This document shows, in pieces, positions 33,028 through 40,902 of a stretch of 64,000 nt of DNA; position 1 is the first letter of the stretch, and every line of letters begins with the position of its first letter. The stretch comes from Microbispora hainanensis (GTDB taxonomy: Bacteria > Actinomycetota > Actinomycetes > Streptosporangiales > Streptosporangiaceae): assembly GCF_036186745.1 (NCBI RefSeq), contig NZ_CP108086.1, positions 8,680,001-8,744,000 on the forward strand, given 5' to 3'. A program made the position numbers and the translations under genes. The notes beneath the pieces were generated by a model. The model was given only the letters and a program-made list of their open reading frames with translations, was not told where the DNA came from and did no database searches.

Positions 33028-33107
33028 CGCCCTCCAATGAAGCAGGTCTTGAATCGAATGTAGTACATCTACTACATTCGAGAGCACGGCTACTTCATTG
33101 GAGGGCG
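33028..33107. promoter_or_regulatory. 80-bp concentric palindrome upstream of ABC exporter operon
   Basis: Outer arms CGCCCTCCAATGAAG (33028-33042) and CTTCATTGGAGGGCG (33093-33107) pair perfectly over 15 bp. Inner arms TCGAATGTAGTA (33054-33065) and TACTACATTCGA (33070-33081) pair perfectly over 12 bp around CATC. Both pairs share the same centre, 33067.5, with 11-nt unpaired segments on each side. The right outer arm contains the GGAGG Shine-Dalgarno of the ABC gene (ATG 33109). A promoter-like TTGAAT (33049) and TACATT (33073) are spaced by 18 nt, so the inner dyad sits between -35 and -10 as an operator would. GntR (YtrA-type) sites have similar GTAGTA/TACTAC halves. Confidence 0.8.
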
Positions 33108-33108
33108 C

Positions 33109-33981
33109 ATGCCTGACGTCGCCATCCGCGTACGCGGACTCCGCATGGCGTACGGGCCTGTTCAGGTCCTGAACGGCGTCGACCTCGACCTGCGCAGGGG
33201 CGAGGTGTTCACGCTGCTGGGGCCCAACGGCGCCGGCAAGACCACCCTGGTCGAGATCCTGGAAGGGTTCCGTACGGGCTGGTCCGGCGAGGTCGAGGTG
33301 CTCGGCGAGAACCCGGCGCACGCCGGGGACGCCTGGCGGGCACGGCTCGGCGTGGTCATGCAGTCGTGGCGCGACCACCCCCGCTGGCGGGTGCGCGACC
33401 TGCTCGCGCACGTCGCGGCGCACTACGACGATCCCCACGACGTCGACGAGCTGCTCGCCGCGCTCGGCCTGACCGAGGCGGCGCGCAACCGGGCCGGGGT
33501 GCTGTCCGGGGGCCAGCGCCGCAGGCTCGACGTCGCGCTCGGCATCGTCGGCCGCCCCGACGTGCTGTTCCTCGACGAGCCCACGACCGGGTTCGACCCC
33601 GAGGCCCGGCGGGAGTTCCACCAGCTGATCGAGCGGCTGGCCGGCGAGGACGGCCTGACCGTGCTGCTCACCACGCACGACCTGGCCGAGGCCGAGCGGC
33701 TGTCGGGGCGGATCGCCGTGCTCGTCGCCGGGCGGGTGGTCACCTGCGGCAGCCCCGCCGAGCTGGCGCACGCCGTACAGGCGCCGTCGCTGGTCCGCTG
33801 GGCGGACGGCGAGCTGGAGACCGCCGATCCCTCCGGGGTGGCCTGGGAACTGCACCAGCGGTACGGCGGCCCGGTCCCCGGGCTGGAGATCAGGCGGCCG
33901 ACCCTGGAGGAGAGCTACCTGGATCTCATCGAGGAGGCGCGGGGAACGCGCGAGACGGCGACCGTGGGAGGGGCACGATGA
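33109..33981 (+). CDS. ABC transporter ATP-binding protein
   Basis: A 290-residue ATPase subunit of an ABC-2-type exporter. Walker A is LLGPNGAGKTTLVE (near residues 38-46), the Q-loop lies in GVVMQSWRD, the signature is LSGGQRRRLD, Walker B is VLFLDEPTTGFDPEA and the H-switch is TTHDLAEAE. The C-terminal extension resembles DrrA/NatA-type drug-exporter ATPases. It is translationally coupled to the permease by a 4-bp ATGA overlap. Expression is probably governed by the 80-bp palindrome that contains its ribosome-binding site. Confidence 0.92.
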   Translation: MPDVAIRVRGLRMAYGPVQVLNGVDLDLRRGEVFTLLGPNGAGKTTLVEILEGFRTGWSGEVEVLGENPAHAGDAWRARLGVVMQSWRDHPRWRVRDLLAHVAAHYDDPHDVDELLAALGLTEAARNRAGVLSGGQRRRLDVALGIVGRPDVLFLDEPTTGFDPEARREFHQLIERLAGEDGLTVLLTTHDLAEAERLSGRIAVLVAGRVVTCGSPAELAHAVQAPSLVRWADGELETADPSGVAWELHQRYGGPVPGLEIRRPTLEESYLDLIEEARGTRETATVGGAR

Positions 33982-34769
33982 ACGCGACCATTCTGGGGCT
34001 GCGGCGGGGCTGGACCGAGCAGCTCAACCTCTGGAGCGACCGCAAGGAACTGCTGAACGCCGTTGTCGGGACCGTCGGCACCTACGTGGTGCTCATCCTG
34101 TTCATCGGCGGCAACAACGTGCCGGGCACGCCCGTGTCGATGGCGGCGTTCATGACGCCGGGGTTCCTGGCATTCGCGGCGTTCTCGACCGGGCTGATGG
34201 GGCTGCCCATGCTGATCGCCGCCGATCGCGAGGAGGGCACGCTGATGCGCGCCCGGACGCTGCCGGGAGGCATCCGGGTCTACCTGACCGGGCGGGCCGT
34301 CACGACGCTGCTCACGATCGGGCTCAACGCCGCGCTCGTCCTGGTGGCGGCCGTGCCGCTCGGCGGGGCGGCCACGCCGCCGACACCCGGGCGGTGGCTG
34401 ACGCTCGTCTGGGTCCTGGTGCTCGGCACGCTGGCCGTCGTCCCCATCGGCGCGGCCATCGGCACCCTGGTGTCCGGCCCGAAGGCGGCCGCGGCCATGC
34501 TCGCCCTGCCGACGATGCTCCTGATGCTCATCTCCGGGGTGATGGTCCCGCTGGAGATGATGCCCGGCATAGTGCGCGGCATCGCCCAGGTCTTCCCGCT
34601 CTACTGGCAGGGCCTCGGACTGCGCGCGGTGTTCCTGCCCGACTCCGTCCTCCCGGCCGAGCTCGGGAACAGCTGGCCGCTCGGCCGGGCCGCGGCCGTT
34701 CTGGGCGCGTGGGCCGTCGGCGGTATGGTTCTAGCCCCCTGGTTGCTGCGCCGGGTCCGTGGACGGTGA
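33978..34769 (+). CDS. ABC-2 type transporter permease
   Basis: A 263-residue membrane protein with six hydrophobic segments, starting with VVGTVGTYVVLILFIGG and ending with AAAVLGAWAVGGMVLAPWLL. The ABC-2 family features are IAADREEGTLMRARTLPGG after helix 2 and PTMLLMLISGVMVPLEMMP before the last periplasmic loop (FPLYWQGLGLRAVFLPD). It forms the channel for the ATPase encoded upstream. The ATG overlaps the ATPase stop. The substrate is unknown; the DrrB-like architecture suggests lipids or hydrophobic drugs. Confidence 0.9.
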   Translation: MNATILGLRRGWTEQLNLWSDRKELLNAVVGTVGTYVVLILFIGGNNVPGTPVSMAAFMTPGFLAFAAFSTGLMGLPMLIAADREEGTLMRARTLPGGIRVYLTGRAVTTLLTIGLNAALVLVAAVPLGGAATPPTPGRWLTLVWVLVLGTLAVVPIGAAIGTLVSGPKAAAAMLALPTMLLMLISGVMVPLEMMPGIVRGIAQVFPLYWQGLGLRAVFLPDSVLPAELGNSWPLGRAAAVLGAWAVGGMVLAPWLLRRVRGR

Positions 34770-34799
34770 GCGGACTCGCAGGCCCGACGGAGGTGAGAC

Positions 34800-35033
34800 G
34801 TGGCCGAGGAGCCGGTGTTCAACCGCATCGCGGTGCTGAGGGCCGACCGCGGCGTCTCGCGCCGGGATCTGGCGGCCGCGCTCGGGGTGCACTACCAGAC
34901 GGTGGGCTACCTGGAGCGCGGCGAGTACAGCCCGAGCCTTCACCTGGCCCTGCGGATCGCCGAGTTCTTCGAGGTGCCCGTGGAGGTCGTCTTCTCCCTC
35001 AAGCCGTTCCCCAAACTCGGGAGCACATCGTGA
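34800..35033 (+). CDS. small Xre-family HTH regulator
   Basis: A 77-residue Cro/CI-type protein consisting of one HTH: NRIAVLRADRGVSRRDLAAA, LGVHYQTVGYLERGEYSPSL and LALRIAEFFEVPVEVVFSL. GGAGGTGAGAC precedes the GTG. It is third in the ABC exporter operon and overlaps the next gene by 4 bp (GTGA), so it is cotranslated with it. Proteins of this size usually autoregulate a neighbouring membrane-protein pair. It is a candidate ligand-independent repressor of this operon; whether it binds the upstream palindrome is unknown. Confidence 0.88.
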   Translation: MAEEPVFNRIAVLRADRGVSRRDLAAALGVHYQTVGYLERGEYSPSLHLALRIAEFFEVPVEVVFSLKPFPKLGSTS

Positions 35034-35575
35034 ACTGGGGCGAAAGATGGCACGCGCACGCCGCCCGCAGCATGGAACACCCGATGTTCGTGCCGCTGTA
35101 CCGCACCCGCGCCCGGCGCCGCCTGCTCGTCGCCGTGGGCGCGACCGGCCTGCTGGTGATATGGGCCGACGCCATCGTGTCCTGGTACATCGCGCCGAGC
35201 GACACGGCCGTGACGGTCAACTTCGTGCTGCTGACCATCGCGCTCGTGTGCTACCTGCCCTCGGTGACCGCGCTGAACGCCGCCACGCGCGGACTGGCCT
35301 CGCTGCCGGAGCGCCGCCTGGACGAACGGCAGATCGCGGAACGGCTGCGCGCCTACACGGTGGCCAACACGCTGATGCGGCTGATCCTCACGGTCGTCAC
35401 GGCCCTGGTCCTCGCCGCGATGTGGGGAGACGGCCCCGCGGCCCGGGTGCCGGGGGCCGCCATCGCTCTCGGCCTCATCGCGGTGTGGCTCACGCACTAC
35501 GTGCTGCCGTTGCTGGTCGCCGGGTGGCGGCTGCCCGACCCGCCGCCGGACGACGACCCCGGCGACGAGCAGTGA
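35030..35575 (+). CDS. membrane protein coupled to Xre regulator
   Basis: A 181-residue protein with about four hydrophobic segments (LLVAVGATGLLVIWADAIVS, VTVNFVLLTIALVCYLPSV, LMRLILTVVTALVLAAMW, AIALGLIAVWLTHYVLPLLV) and an acidic Pro/Asp-rich C-terminal tail. It begins at GTG 35030 inside the Xre stop codon (GTGA overlap). Small Xre-plus-membrane-protein pairs are common in actinobacteria and firmicutes, where the membrane partner has no known activity (DUF2178-like in many cases). It may sense membrane state for the exporter; that is inference. Confidence 0.78.
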   Translation: MNWGERWHAHAARSMEHPMFVPLYRTRARRRLLVAVGATGLLVIWADAIVSWYIAPSDTAVTVNFVLLTIALVCYLPSVTALNAATRGLASLPERRLDERQIAERLRAYTVANTLMRLILTVVTALVLAAMWGDGPAARVPGAAIALGLIAVWLTHYVLPLLVAGWRLPDPPPDDDPGDEQ

Positions 35576-35582
35576 CCGGCGG

Positions 35583-36092
35583 TCAGGCCGGCGTGGCCTG
35601 AGCCTGCGCCGGGGGCCCGGAGGGCTCACCGAACGACGGCAGCGTGGCCACGAAGAGATCGACGCCGTCGGGGTGGTGGATCTCCAGGTCGGTGGTGAAG
35701 GCGCGGGCCGGGACGCCGCCCGACTCTGTGTGCTGCCGCACCTGCTGCCAGACCTCGGCGAGCGCCCCGGGCAGCGGTCCCCGCGCCTCGAACAGCAGCG
35801 CCGGCACGCCCGGCACCCGTACGGCGACCATGCCCTCGGGCAGTCGCGCCGCCGTGCGCACGGCCACGCCGACGATCTGGGTGTAGGCGCCGTTGTGGTC
35901 GCTCTCGTAGTCGGTGAGCACGGCGTACAGGTTCTCGTCGACCCGGCCGGGCACGTGCGCGAAGGCTCCGGGCGCTCCGGCACGGGCCCACAGGCCCGGC
36001 AACTGGGCGCGGGCCGGGTCCGCCTCCGCCGCGTTGGTCGTCCGCACGGCATAGCCGACGACGAGCGCCTCCGGACGGTCAACGATGATCAC
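35583..36092 (-). CDS. GyrI-like effector-binding domain protein
   Basis: A 169-residue stand-alone AraC-effector-binding (GyrI-like/SOUL-related) domain. Diagnostic segments are the N-terminal VDRPEALVVGYAVRTTNAAE, NLYAVLTDYESDHNGAYTQI and VGVAV in the middle, the MVAVRVPGVPALLFEARGPL strand pair and EIHHPDGVDLFVATLP at the C terminus. It closely resembles integron-associated effector-binding proteins such as Cass2, which bind cationic small molecules. AAAGGAG lies upstream of the ATG. It is convergent with the ABC operon (7-bp gap) and divergent from guaB1. It could buffer or sense a toxic cation; this is inferred from the family only. Confidence 0.8.
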   Translation of the reverse strand: MIIVDRPEALVVGYAVRTTNAAEADPARAQLPGLWARAGAPGAFAHVPGRVDENLYAVLTDYESDHNGAYTQIVGVAVRTAARLPEGMVAVRVPGVPALLFEARGPLPGALAEVWQQVRQHTESGGVPARAFTTDLEIHHPDGVDLFVATLPSFGEPSGPPAQAQATPA

Positions 36093-36196
36093 GTGCTCTC
36101 CTTTCAGGCGAGGTCAATGTATCCCGTGTCCGGGTCTGCTCAGGCGTCGGCCGGGAATGCCGTTTATGACCCGCTCACAACGTAGGCTGGACAAAC

Positions 36197-37636
36197 GTGC
36201 GATTCCTCAATGATGTGACGCCGCCCTACGATCTCACGTACAGCGATGTCTTCATGGTGCCGTCCCGCTCCTCGGTCGGGTCGCGCCTGGCCGTGGACCT
36301 GTCCACCGGCGACGGAACCGGCACGACGATCCCCGTCGTCGTCGCCAACATGACCGCCGTCGCGGGCCGCCGCATGGCCGAGACCGTCGCCCGGCGCGGC
36401 GGCATCACCGTCATCCCCCAGGACATCCCGATCGACGTGGTGGCCGACGTCATCGAATGGGTGAAGAGCCGTGACCTCGTTCACGACACGGCCCTCACCC
36501 TCACCCCTCACGACACCGTGGGCGAGGCGCTCACCCTGCTGCCCAAGCGGGCGCACGGCGCGGTCATCGTCGTCGACTGGGACAACCGCCCGGTCGGTGT
36601 GGTGACCGAGGCCGACTGCCACGGCGTCGACATGTTCGCCCAGCTCTCCCAGGTCATGACCGCCTCGCCGCAGACGCTGCCGCGGGGCGTGGACCCGCAG
36701 TCCGCGTTCGATGCACTGCACGAGGGCCGCCACCGGCTGGCGCCCGTGGTGGACGAGGACGGCCGCCTGGTCGGCATCCTCACCCGCACCGGCGCCCTGC
36801 GCTCCACGCTCTATCAGCCCGCCGTGGACGCGAACGGCCGGCTGCGGATCGCCGCGGCGGTCGGGGTGAACGGCGACGTGGCCGCCAAGTCCAAGGAACT
36901 GCTCGACGCCGGTGTCGACGTGCTCGTGGTCGACACGGCGCACGGCCACCAGGAGAAGATGATCTCGGCGCTGCGGGCCGTGCGGGCGCTGAAGCCCTCG
37001 GTGCCGGTCGCGGCGGGCAACGTCGTCACGGCGGAGGGCGTACGCGACCTCGTCGAGGCGGGCGCCGACATCGTGAAGGTCGGCGTGGGCCCGGGCGCCA
37101 TGTGCACGACCCGGATGATGACCGGCGTGGGGCGGCCGCAGTTCTCCGCCGTGCTGGAGTGCGCGGCCGAGGCCCGCCGCCTGGGGCGGCACGTGTGGGC
37201 CGACGGCGGCGTGCGCCACCCCCGCGACGTCGCGCTGGCGCTCGCCGCCGGGGCCTCCAACGTCATGATCGGCTCGTGGTTCGCCGGCACGTACGAGTCG
37301 CCCGGCGACACCCGCACCGCCCCCGACGGCCGGAAGTACAAGGAGAACTTCGGCATGGCCTCGGCCCGAGCCGTACGGCTGCGCACCGCCGACGACACGC
37401 CGTTCGAGCGGGCCCGCAAGGCGCTGTTCGAGGAGGGCATCTCGACCTCGCGGATGTACCTCGACCCGGCGCGGCCCAGCGTGGAGGACCAGATCGACGC
37501 CATCGTGGCCGGTCTGCGCTCCTCCTGCACCTACGCGGGCGCCGCCACCCTGGAGGAGTTCCACGAGCGGGCGGTGATCGGCGTGCAGAGCGCCTCCGGC
37601 TACAGCGAGGGCATGCCGCTGCACCAGAGCTGGTGA
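36197..37636 (+). CDS. guaB1: GuaB1-family GMP reductase/IMP dehydrogenase-related protein
   Basis: A 479-residue IMPDH/GMPR-family protein with the barrel interrupted by two CBS domains (about 95-215: HDTVGEALTLLPKRAHGAVI and PQSAFDALHEGRHRLAPVVD). The nucleotide loop has the catalytic cysteine in GVGPGAMCTTRMMTGVGRPQ, and phosphate binding is in WADGGVRHPRDVALALAAGA. The N terminus TYSDVFMVPSRSSVGSR is that of the actinobacterial GuaB1 group. Mycobacterial GuaB1 acts as a GMP reductase (NADPH, GMP to IMP), so that activity is likelier than true IMPDH. GTG 36197 lies 8 nt after TAGGCT (36183-36188) with no ribosome-binding site, so the mRNA may be leaderless. Confidence 0.92.
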   Translation: MRFLNDVTPPYDLTYSDVFMVPSRSSVGSRLAVDLSTGDGTGTTIPVVVANMTAVAGRRMAETVARRGGITVIPQDIPIDVVADVIEWVKSRDLVHDTALTLTPHDTVGEALTLLPKRAHGAVIVVDWDNRPVGVVTEADCHGVDMFAQLSQVMTASPQTLPRGVDPQSAFDALHEGRHRLAPVVDEDGRLVGILTRTGALRSTLYQPAVDANGRLRIAAAVGVNGDVAAKSKELLDAGVDVLVVDTAHGHQEKMISALRAVRALKPSVPVAAGNVVTAEGVRDLVEAGADIVKVGVGPGAMCTTRMMTGVGRPQFSAVLECAAEARRLGRHVWADGGVRHPRDVALALAAGASNVMIGSWFAGTYESPGDTRTAPDGRKYKENFGMASARAVRLRTADDTPFERARKALFEEGISTSRMYLDPARPSVEDQIDAIVAGLRSSCTYAGAATLEEFHERAVIGVQSASGYSEGMPLHQSW

Positions 37637-37673
37637 CCCCCTCCTGTTCCGTAGAGGAATATCGGGCTCTCCG

Positions 37674-37708
37674 GGGGTAGTGCGTTCGTGTACCGACCGC
37701 ACTACCCC
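37674..37708 (+). promoter_or_regulatory. stem-loop between guaB1 and the stress protein gene
   Basis: Perfect 11-bp stem GGGGTAGTGCG / CGCACTACCCC with a 13-nt loop. It starts 38 nt after the guaB1 stop and ends 2 nt before the GGAGG of the next gene. It may terminate guaB1 or structure the next 5' leader. Confidence 0.5.
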
Positions 37709-37720
37709 GCGGAGGCGATC

Positions 37721-38380
37721 ATGCAGTACTCCCCGGCCGGAGGGCCGGTCAGTATGGCGGCCGACAGACGGCTGCTGGTCAGCTACGACAACTACACCGC
37801 GGCGCAGCGCGCCGTGGACACCCTGTCCGACGCCGGGTTCCCGGTGGAGAACACCGCGATCGTCGGCAGCGACCTGCGCCTGGAGGAGACCGTCACCGGG
37901 CGGCTCACCAACGGCAGGGCGGCGCTGTCCGGCCTGATCACCGGCGCGGTGTTCGGGTTCGTCGTCGGCCTGTTCCTCGGGCTGTTCACTTCGACCACGA
38001 CCTCGTTCTTCGGGCTGGTGCTGTGGTCGATCCTCTGGGGCGCCATCGCCGGGGCGGCCTTCGGCTTCACCAGCCACGCCTTCACCGGCGGGACGCGCGA
38101 CTTCTCCTCCCGGAGCTCGATCGTCGCGGGGCGCTACGACGTGCTGGTGGCCTCTTCCCTGCTCGACCAGGCCCAGGCCCTGCTGCAGGGCGGTGCGCCG
38201 CCGGCCGACACCGTCGTCGTCCAGCGCCCGCCGACGGCCGGCCCCGTCACGACGTCGCCGGCCGCGGCCGACACCGCTCCGCAGGCCGCCGCCTACCCGG
38301 CGGAGGAGGATCGGGCGGTGGATCAGGCGCAGGCCCGCGACGACGACCGGGCGGACCTGCCGAGGGGCCGCCGCCCGTGA
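37721..38380 (+). CDS. general stress protein 17M-like membrane protein
   Basis: A 219-residue protein with the GSP17M-like N-terminal domain (LLVSYDNYTAAQRAVDTLSD, AGFPVENTAIVGSDLRLEE) followed by two glycine-rich transmembrane helices (ALSGLITGAVFGFVVGLFLG and LVLWSILWGAIAGAAFGFTS). After the helices come a short basic/Ser loop and the GRYDVLVASSLLDQAQALLQ segment. The C-terminal 50 residues are Ala/Pro/Asp-rich and probably disordered. ATG 37721 is chosen for its GGAGG at 6 nt; GTG 37688 is in frame but lies inside the preceding stem-loop. Homologues are induced by general stress; the function is unknown. Confidence 0.82.
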   Translation: MQYSPAGGPVSMAADRRLLVSYDNYTAAQRAVDTLSDAGFPVENTAIVGSDLRLEETVTGRLTNGRAALSGLITGAVFGFVVGLFLGLFTSTTTSFFGLVLWSILWGAIAGAAFGFTSHAFTGGTRDFSSRSSIVAGRYDVLVASSLLDQAQALLQGGAPPADTVVVQRPPTAGPVTTSPAAADTAPQAAAYPAEEDRAVDQAQARDDDRADLPRGRRP

Positions 38381-38415
38381 CCCTTCGCCGCCTCTCGGCA
38401 TCGGCGGAGTTCCGG

Positions 38416-38443
38416 CGCCTTCCCCACCCGGGTGGGGAAGGCG
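38416..38443 (+). terminator. terminator hairpin
   Basis: Perfect 12-bp stem CGCCTTCCCCAC / GTGGGGAAGGCG with a CCGG loop, 36 nt after the stress-protein stop. Confidence 0.75.
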
Positions 38444-38471
38444 TTGTCGTGCCGGCCGCCCCCGGTAGAGT
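38444..38471 (+). promoter_or_regulatory. candidate promoter of the FKBP gene
   Basis: TTGTCG (38444-38449) and TAGAGT (38466-38471) with a 16-nt spacer, immediately downstream of the terminator and 64 nt before the FKBP start. Confidence 0.5.
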
Positions 38472-38535
38472 CGTCAGCCTGCCGGAACCACCGGCACCGC
38501 AAGCGCTTGGGGCACTACAGAAGCAGGAGGCCCAC

Positions 38536-38910
38536 GTGGCACTGGAGAAGCCGGAGATCGACTTTCCCGAGGGCGCCCCGCCCGCGGACCTGGAGATCGT
38601 CGATCTCGTCGAAGGGGACGGGCCGGAGGCCAAGCCGGGGCAGAACGTGACCGTCCACTACGTAGGGGTGGCGTTCTCCACGGGTGAGGAGTTCGACGCC
38701 TCCTGGAACCGCGGCCAGCCGTTCCAGTTCCCGCTCGGCGGCGGCCGGGTCATCGCCGGCTGGGACCGTGGTGTGGCCGGCATGAAGGTCGGCGGACGGC
38801 GGCGTCTGACGATCCCCCCGCACCTCGGGTACGGCAACCGCGGCGCGGGCGCCGTCATCAAGCCCGGCGAGACGCTCATCTTCGTCGTCGACCTGCTCGG
38901 CGTCGGCTGA
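38536..38910 (+). CDS. FKBP-type peptidyl-prolyl cis-trans isomerase
   Basis: A 124-residue single-domain FKBP. Active-site residues typical of the family are visible in VTVHYVGVAFSTGEEFDASW, PFQFPLGGGRVIAGWDRGVA (the W at the pocket floor), GMKVGGRRRLTIPPHLGYGN and IKPGETLIFVVDLLGVG. There is no signal peptide, so it acts as a cytoplasmic folding helper. GTG 38536 has CAGGAGG upstream. Streptosporangiales and Streptomyces often carry such a gene near the proteasome or as a solitary unit; here it is monocistronic and followed by a minisatellite. Confidence 0.93.
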   Translation: MALEKPEIDFPEGAPPADLEIVDLVEGDGPEAKPGQNVTVHYVGVAFSTGEEFDASWNRGQPFQFPLGGGRVIAGWDRGVAGMKVGGRRRLTIPPHLGYGNRGAGAVIKPGETLIFVVDLLGVG

Positions 38911-38940
38911 CCGAGCCGCGGTGAGGCGACCGCGGCGTCC

Positions 38941-39180
38941 CCGGATTCGGGGGTCCCGGATTCACGGGTCCCGGATTCACGGGTCCCGGATTCACGGGTC
39001 CCGGATTCACGGGTCCCGGATTCACGGGTCCCGGATTCACGGGTCCCGGATTCACGGGTCCCGGATTCACGGGTCCCGGATTCACGGGTCCCGGATTCAC
39101 GGGTCCCGGATTCACGGGTCCCGGATTCACGGGTCCCGGATTCAGGGGTACCGGATTCAGGGGTACCGGATTCGGGGGTA
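38941..39180. repeat. minisatellite: 16 x 15 bp
   Basis: Sixteen uninterrupted 15-bp units. Units 2-13 are identical (CCGGATTCACGGGTC). Unit 1 reads CCGGATTCGGGGGTC, units 14-15 CCGGATTCAGGGGTA and unit 16 CCGGATTCGGGGGTA, so the array is homogeneous in the middle and diverged at both ends. It fills most of the 416-bp gap between FKBP and the GT39 gene. The period is a multiple of 3 and stays open in several frames (for example RESGT or PGFTG repeats), but no start with a ribosome-binding site feeds it. Confidence 0.97.
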
Positions 39181-39326
39181 GGAGAGCGGAAGCGGTTCGA
39201 GGATGATGGCCGGGTGGCAGATACCCCCCCGAACCGCCTCTCCATGACCCCCTTCGATCGGGGTTCCTCCCCTCACGGCCGCCCGCGGGGCGGCCCCCCG
39301 CGAGCGCCGGCTTCCGGGAGGCCGGC

Positions 39327-40853
39327 GTGACCGCGGACGGCCGGGTGACCGGCGGCACGCCGGCACAGGGCGGCACCGAGGGGGCATCCCCCGGTGAGGG
39401 CGTCCGCACGGGCGCTGCGCTCACCGGGACACCCCGCGCCGTTCCCGCGATCGCCGCCGTGACCGTGGCCGTGCTGCTCGCGGTGAGCCCGTGGTACGGC
39501 TACCACCGCGACGAGCTGTACTTCCGCATGCTGGGCGAGCGGCCCAGACTCGGATATTTCGACACCCCGCCGCTGACGCCGATGATCGCCCGCCTGTCTA
39601 CGACGGTCTTCGGAGACACGGTCGTCGCGCTGCGGATCGTTCCCGCCCTGTGCGCCGGGGCTCTCGTCGTGCTCGTCGCGCTGACCACCCGGGAGCTGGG
39701 CGGCGGCCGTGCGGCCCAGATCCTCGCCGCGGCCGGGACGGCCACTTCCGTGCTGCCGCTGTTGGCCGGTCACTCGCTGCTGACCCTCACCCCCGACCTC
39801 GTGCTGTGGAGCGCGGTCACGCTGTGCCTGCTCCGGGTGCTGCTCAGAGGTGACGGGCGCTACTGGCTCTGGGCGGGCGTCCTTTCCGGCATCGCTTCGT
39901 ACAACCGCGATCTGATGGTGGTGCTGCTGGGCACCGTCGGTCTGGGCATCCTCGTGGCGGGCCCGCGCGAGGTGCTGCGGGACAGGCGGCTGTGGGCCGG
40001 CGCCCTCCTGGCCCTGGTGATCGCCTCGCCCAACGTGATCTACCAGGTGACGCACGACTGGCCGCAGTTCCAGATGGCCGACGCGCTGCGTGCCGACGAG
40101 GGCGCGGACAACCGGGCGGCCTTCGTCCCCCTGCAGCTCGTGCTGCTCGGGCCGGTGCAGGCGGTGATCTGCGTGGCCGGGTGGCTGCGGCTGTGGCGCA
40201 GCCGCCGGGTGCGTTCGCTCGCCATCGCCTACCCCGTGGCCTGCGCGCTGTTCCTCTTCTCGGGAGGCCGCCCCGACTACACCGGCGGGTTCCTGCTCTA
40301 CCTGTTCGCGGCCGGTTGCGTCACGGCGGCCGGATGGCGGTGGAGACGGACGCTGGTCGCGGCGCTGGCGGTCGACGCCGTAGTGGCGGTGGTCGTCGCG
40401 CTGCCGGTCATCCCGGCGGCGTCGCTCGGCGGCACGCCGGTCGCGGCCATCAACGAGGTGGCCCGTGAGTCGGTGGGCATGCGCGACGTGGCGGCGCAGA
40501 CGGCCAGGGTCGTGAACGGCCTGCCCGCCGGCGAGCGCGCCGGTGCGGTGCTGCTCACGGGGAACTACGGCGAGGCCGGCGCGCTGCGCCGCTACGCGGG
40601 CGAGTTCGGGCTGCCTGCGGTCTACAGCGGCCACAACGAGCTGTGGTGGTGGGGACCGCCGCCGGAGGGGACGCGGGTGGTCGTGGCCGTCGGCCTGCCG
40701 CCCGGCGAGCTCGCCACCGCCTTCGCCCGCTGCACCCCGGGCGGCAGGCTGACCGGGATGCCCGGCGAGGAGGACGGCGCGCCGATCACGGTCTGCCGCG
40801 ACCCCGTGCGCCCCCTGCGCGAGCTGTGGCCGTCCGCCCGCCACTACAGCTAG
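39327..40853 (+). CDS. GT39-like membrane glycosyltransferase (ArnT/PMT_2 family)
   Basis: A 508-residue polytopic protein with about 11 hydrophobic segments. The first outer loop has the acidic motif GYHRDELYFRMLGERPRLGY, the hallmark of GT-C dolichyl/polyprenyl-phosphate-mannose-dependent transferases. TPDLVLWSAVTLCLLRVLL and SYNRDLMVVLL follow. The C-terminal 100 residues are soluble and extracytoplasmic (GNYGEAGALRRYAGEFGLPA, VYSGHNELWWWGPPPEGTRV). It probably moves a sugar from a lipid carrier to a protein or cell-wall glycan outside the membrane. GTG 39327 is the start that gives a plausible cytoplasmic N terminus; GTG 39345 is also possible. Confidence 0.85.
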   Translation: MTADGRVTGGTPAQGGTEGASPGEGVRTGAALTGTPRAVPAIAAVTVAVLLAVSPWYGYHRDELYFRMLGERPRLGYFDTPPLTPMIARLSTTVFGDTVVALRIVPALCAGALVVLVALTTRELGGGRAAQILAAAGTATSVLPLLAGHSLLTLTPDLVLWSAVTLCLLRVLLRGDGRYWLWAGVLSGIASYNRDLMVVLLGTVGLGILVAGPREVLRDRRLWAGALLALVIASPNVIYQVTHDWPQFQMADALRADEGADNRAAFVPLQLVLLGPVQAVICVAGWLRLWRSRRVRSLAIAYPVACALFLFSGGRPDYTGGFLLYLFAAGCVTAAGWRWRRTLVAALAVDAVVAVVVALPVIPAASLGGTPVAAINEVARESVGMRDVAAQTARVVNGLPAGERAGAVLLTGNYGEAGALRRYAGEFGLPAVYSGHNELWWWGPPPEGTRVVVAVGLPPGELATAFARCTPGGRLTGMPGEEDGAPITVCRDPVRPLRELWPSARHYS

Positions 40854-40902
40854 CCGCCCCCCGGCCTGGGCACCTGGCGCTGTGGTGAGGCAGGATTACG
40901 GT

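Noticed and set aside
38941..39180. CRISPR array
   Set aside because: The units are contiguous 15-mers without unique spacers, and there are no cas genes.
38658..39245. Long minus-strand frame through the minisatellite and FKBP gene encoding an SGT-RE repeat protein
   Set aside because: It owes its length to the stop-free 15-bp repeat, overlaps a clear FKBP gene and has no ribosome-binding site.
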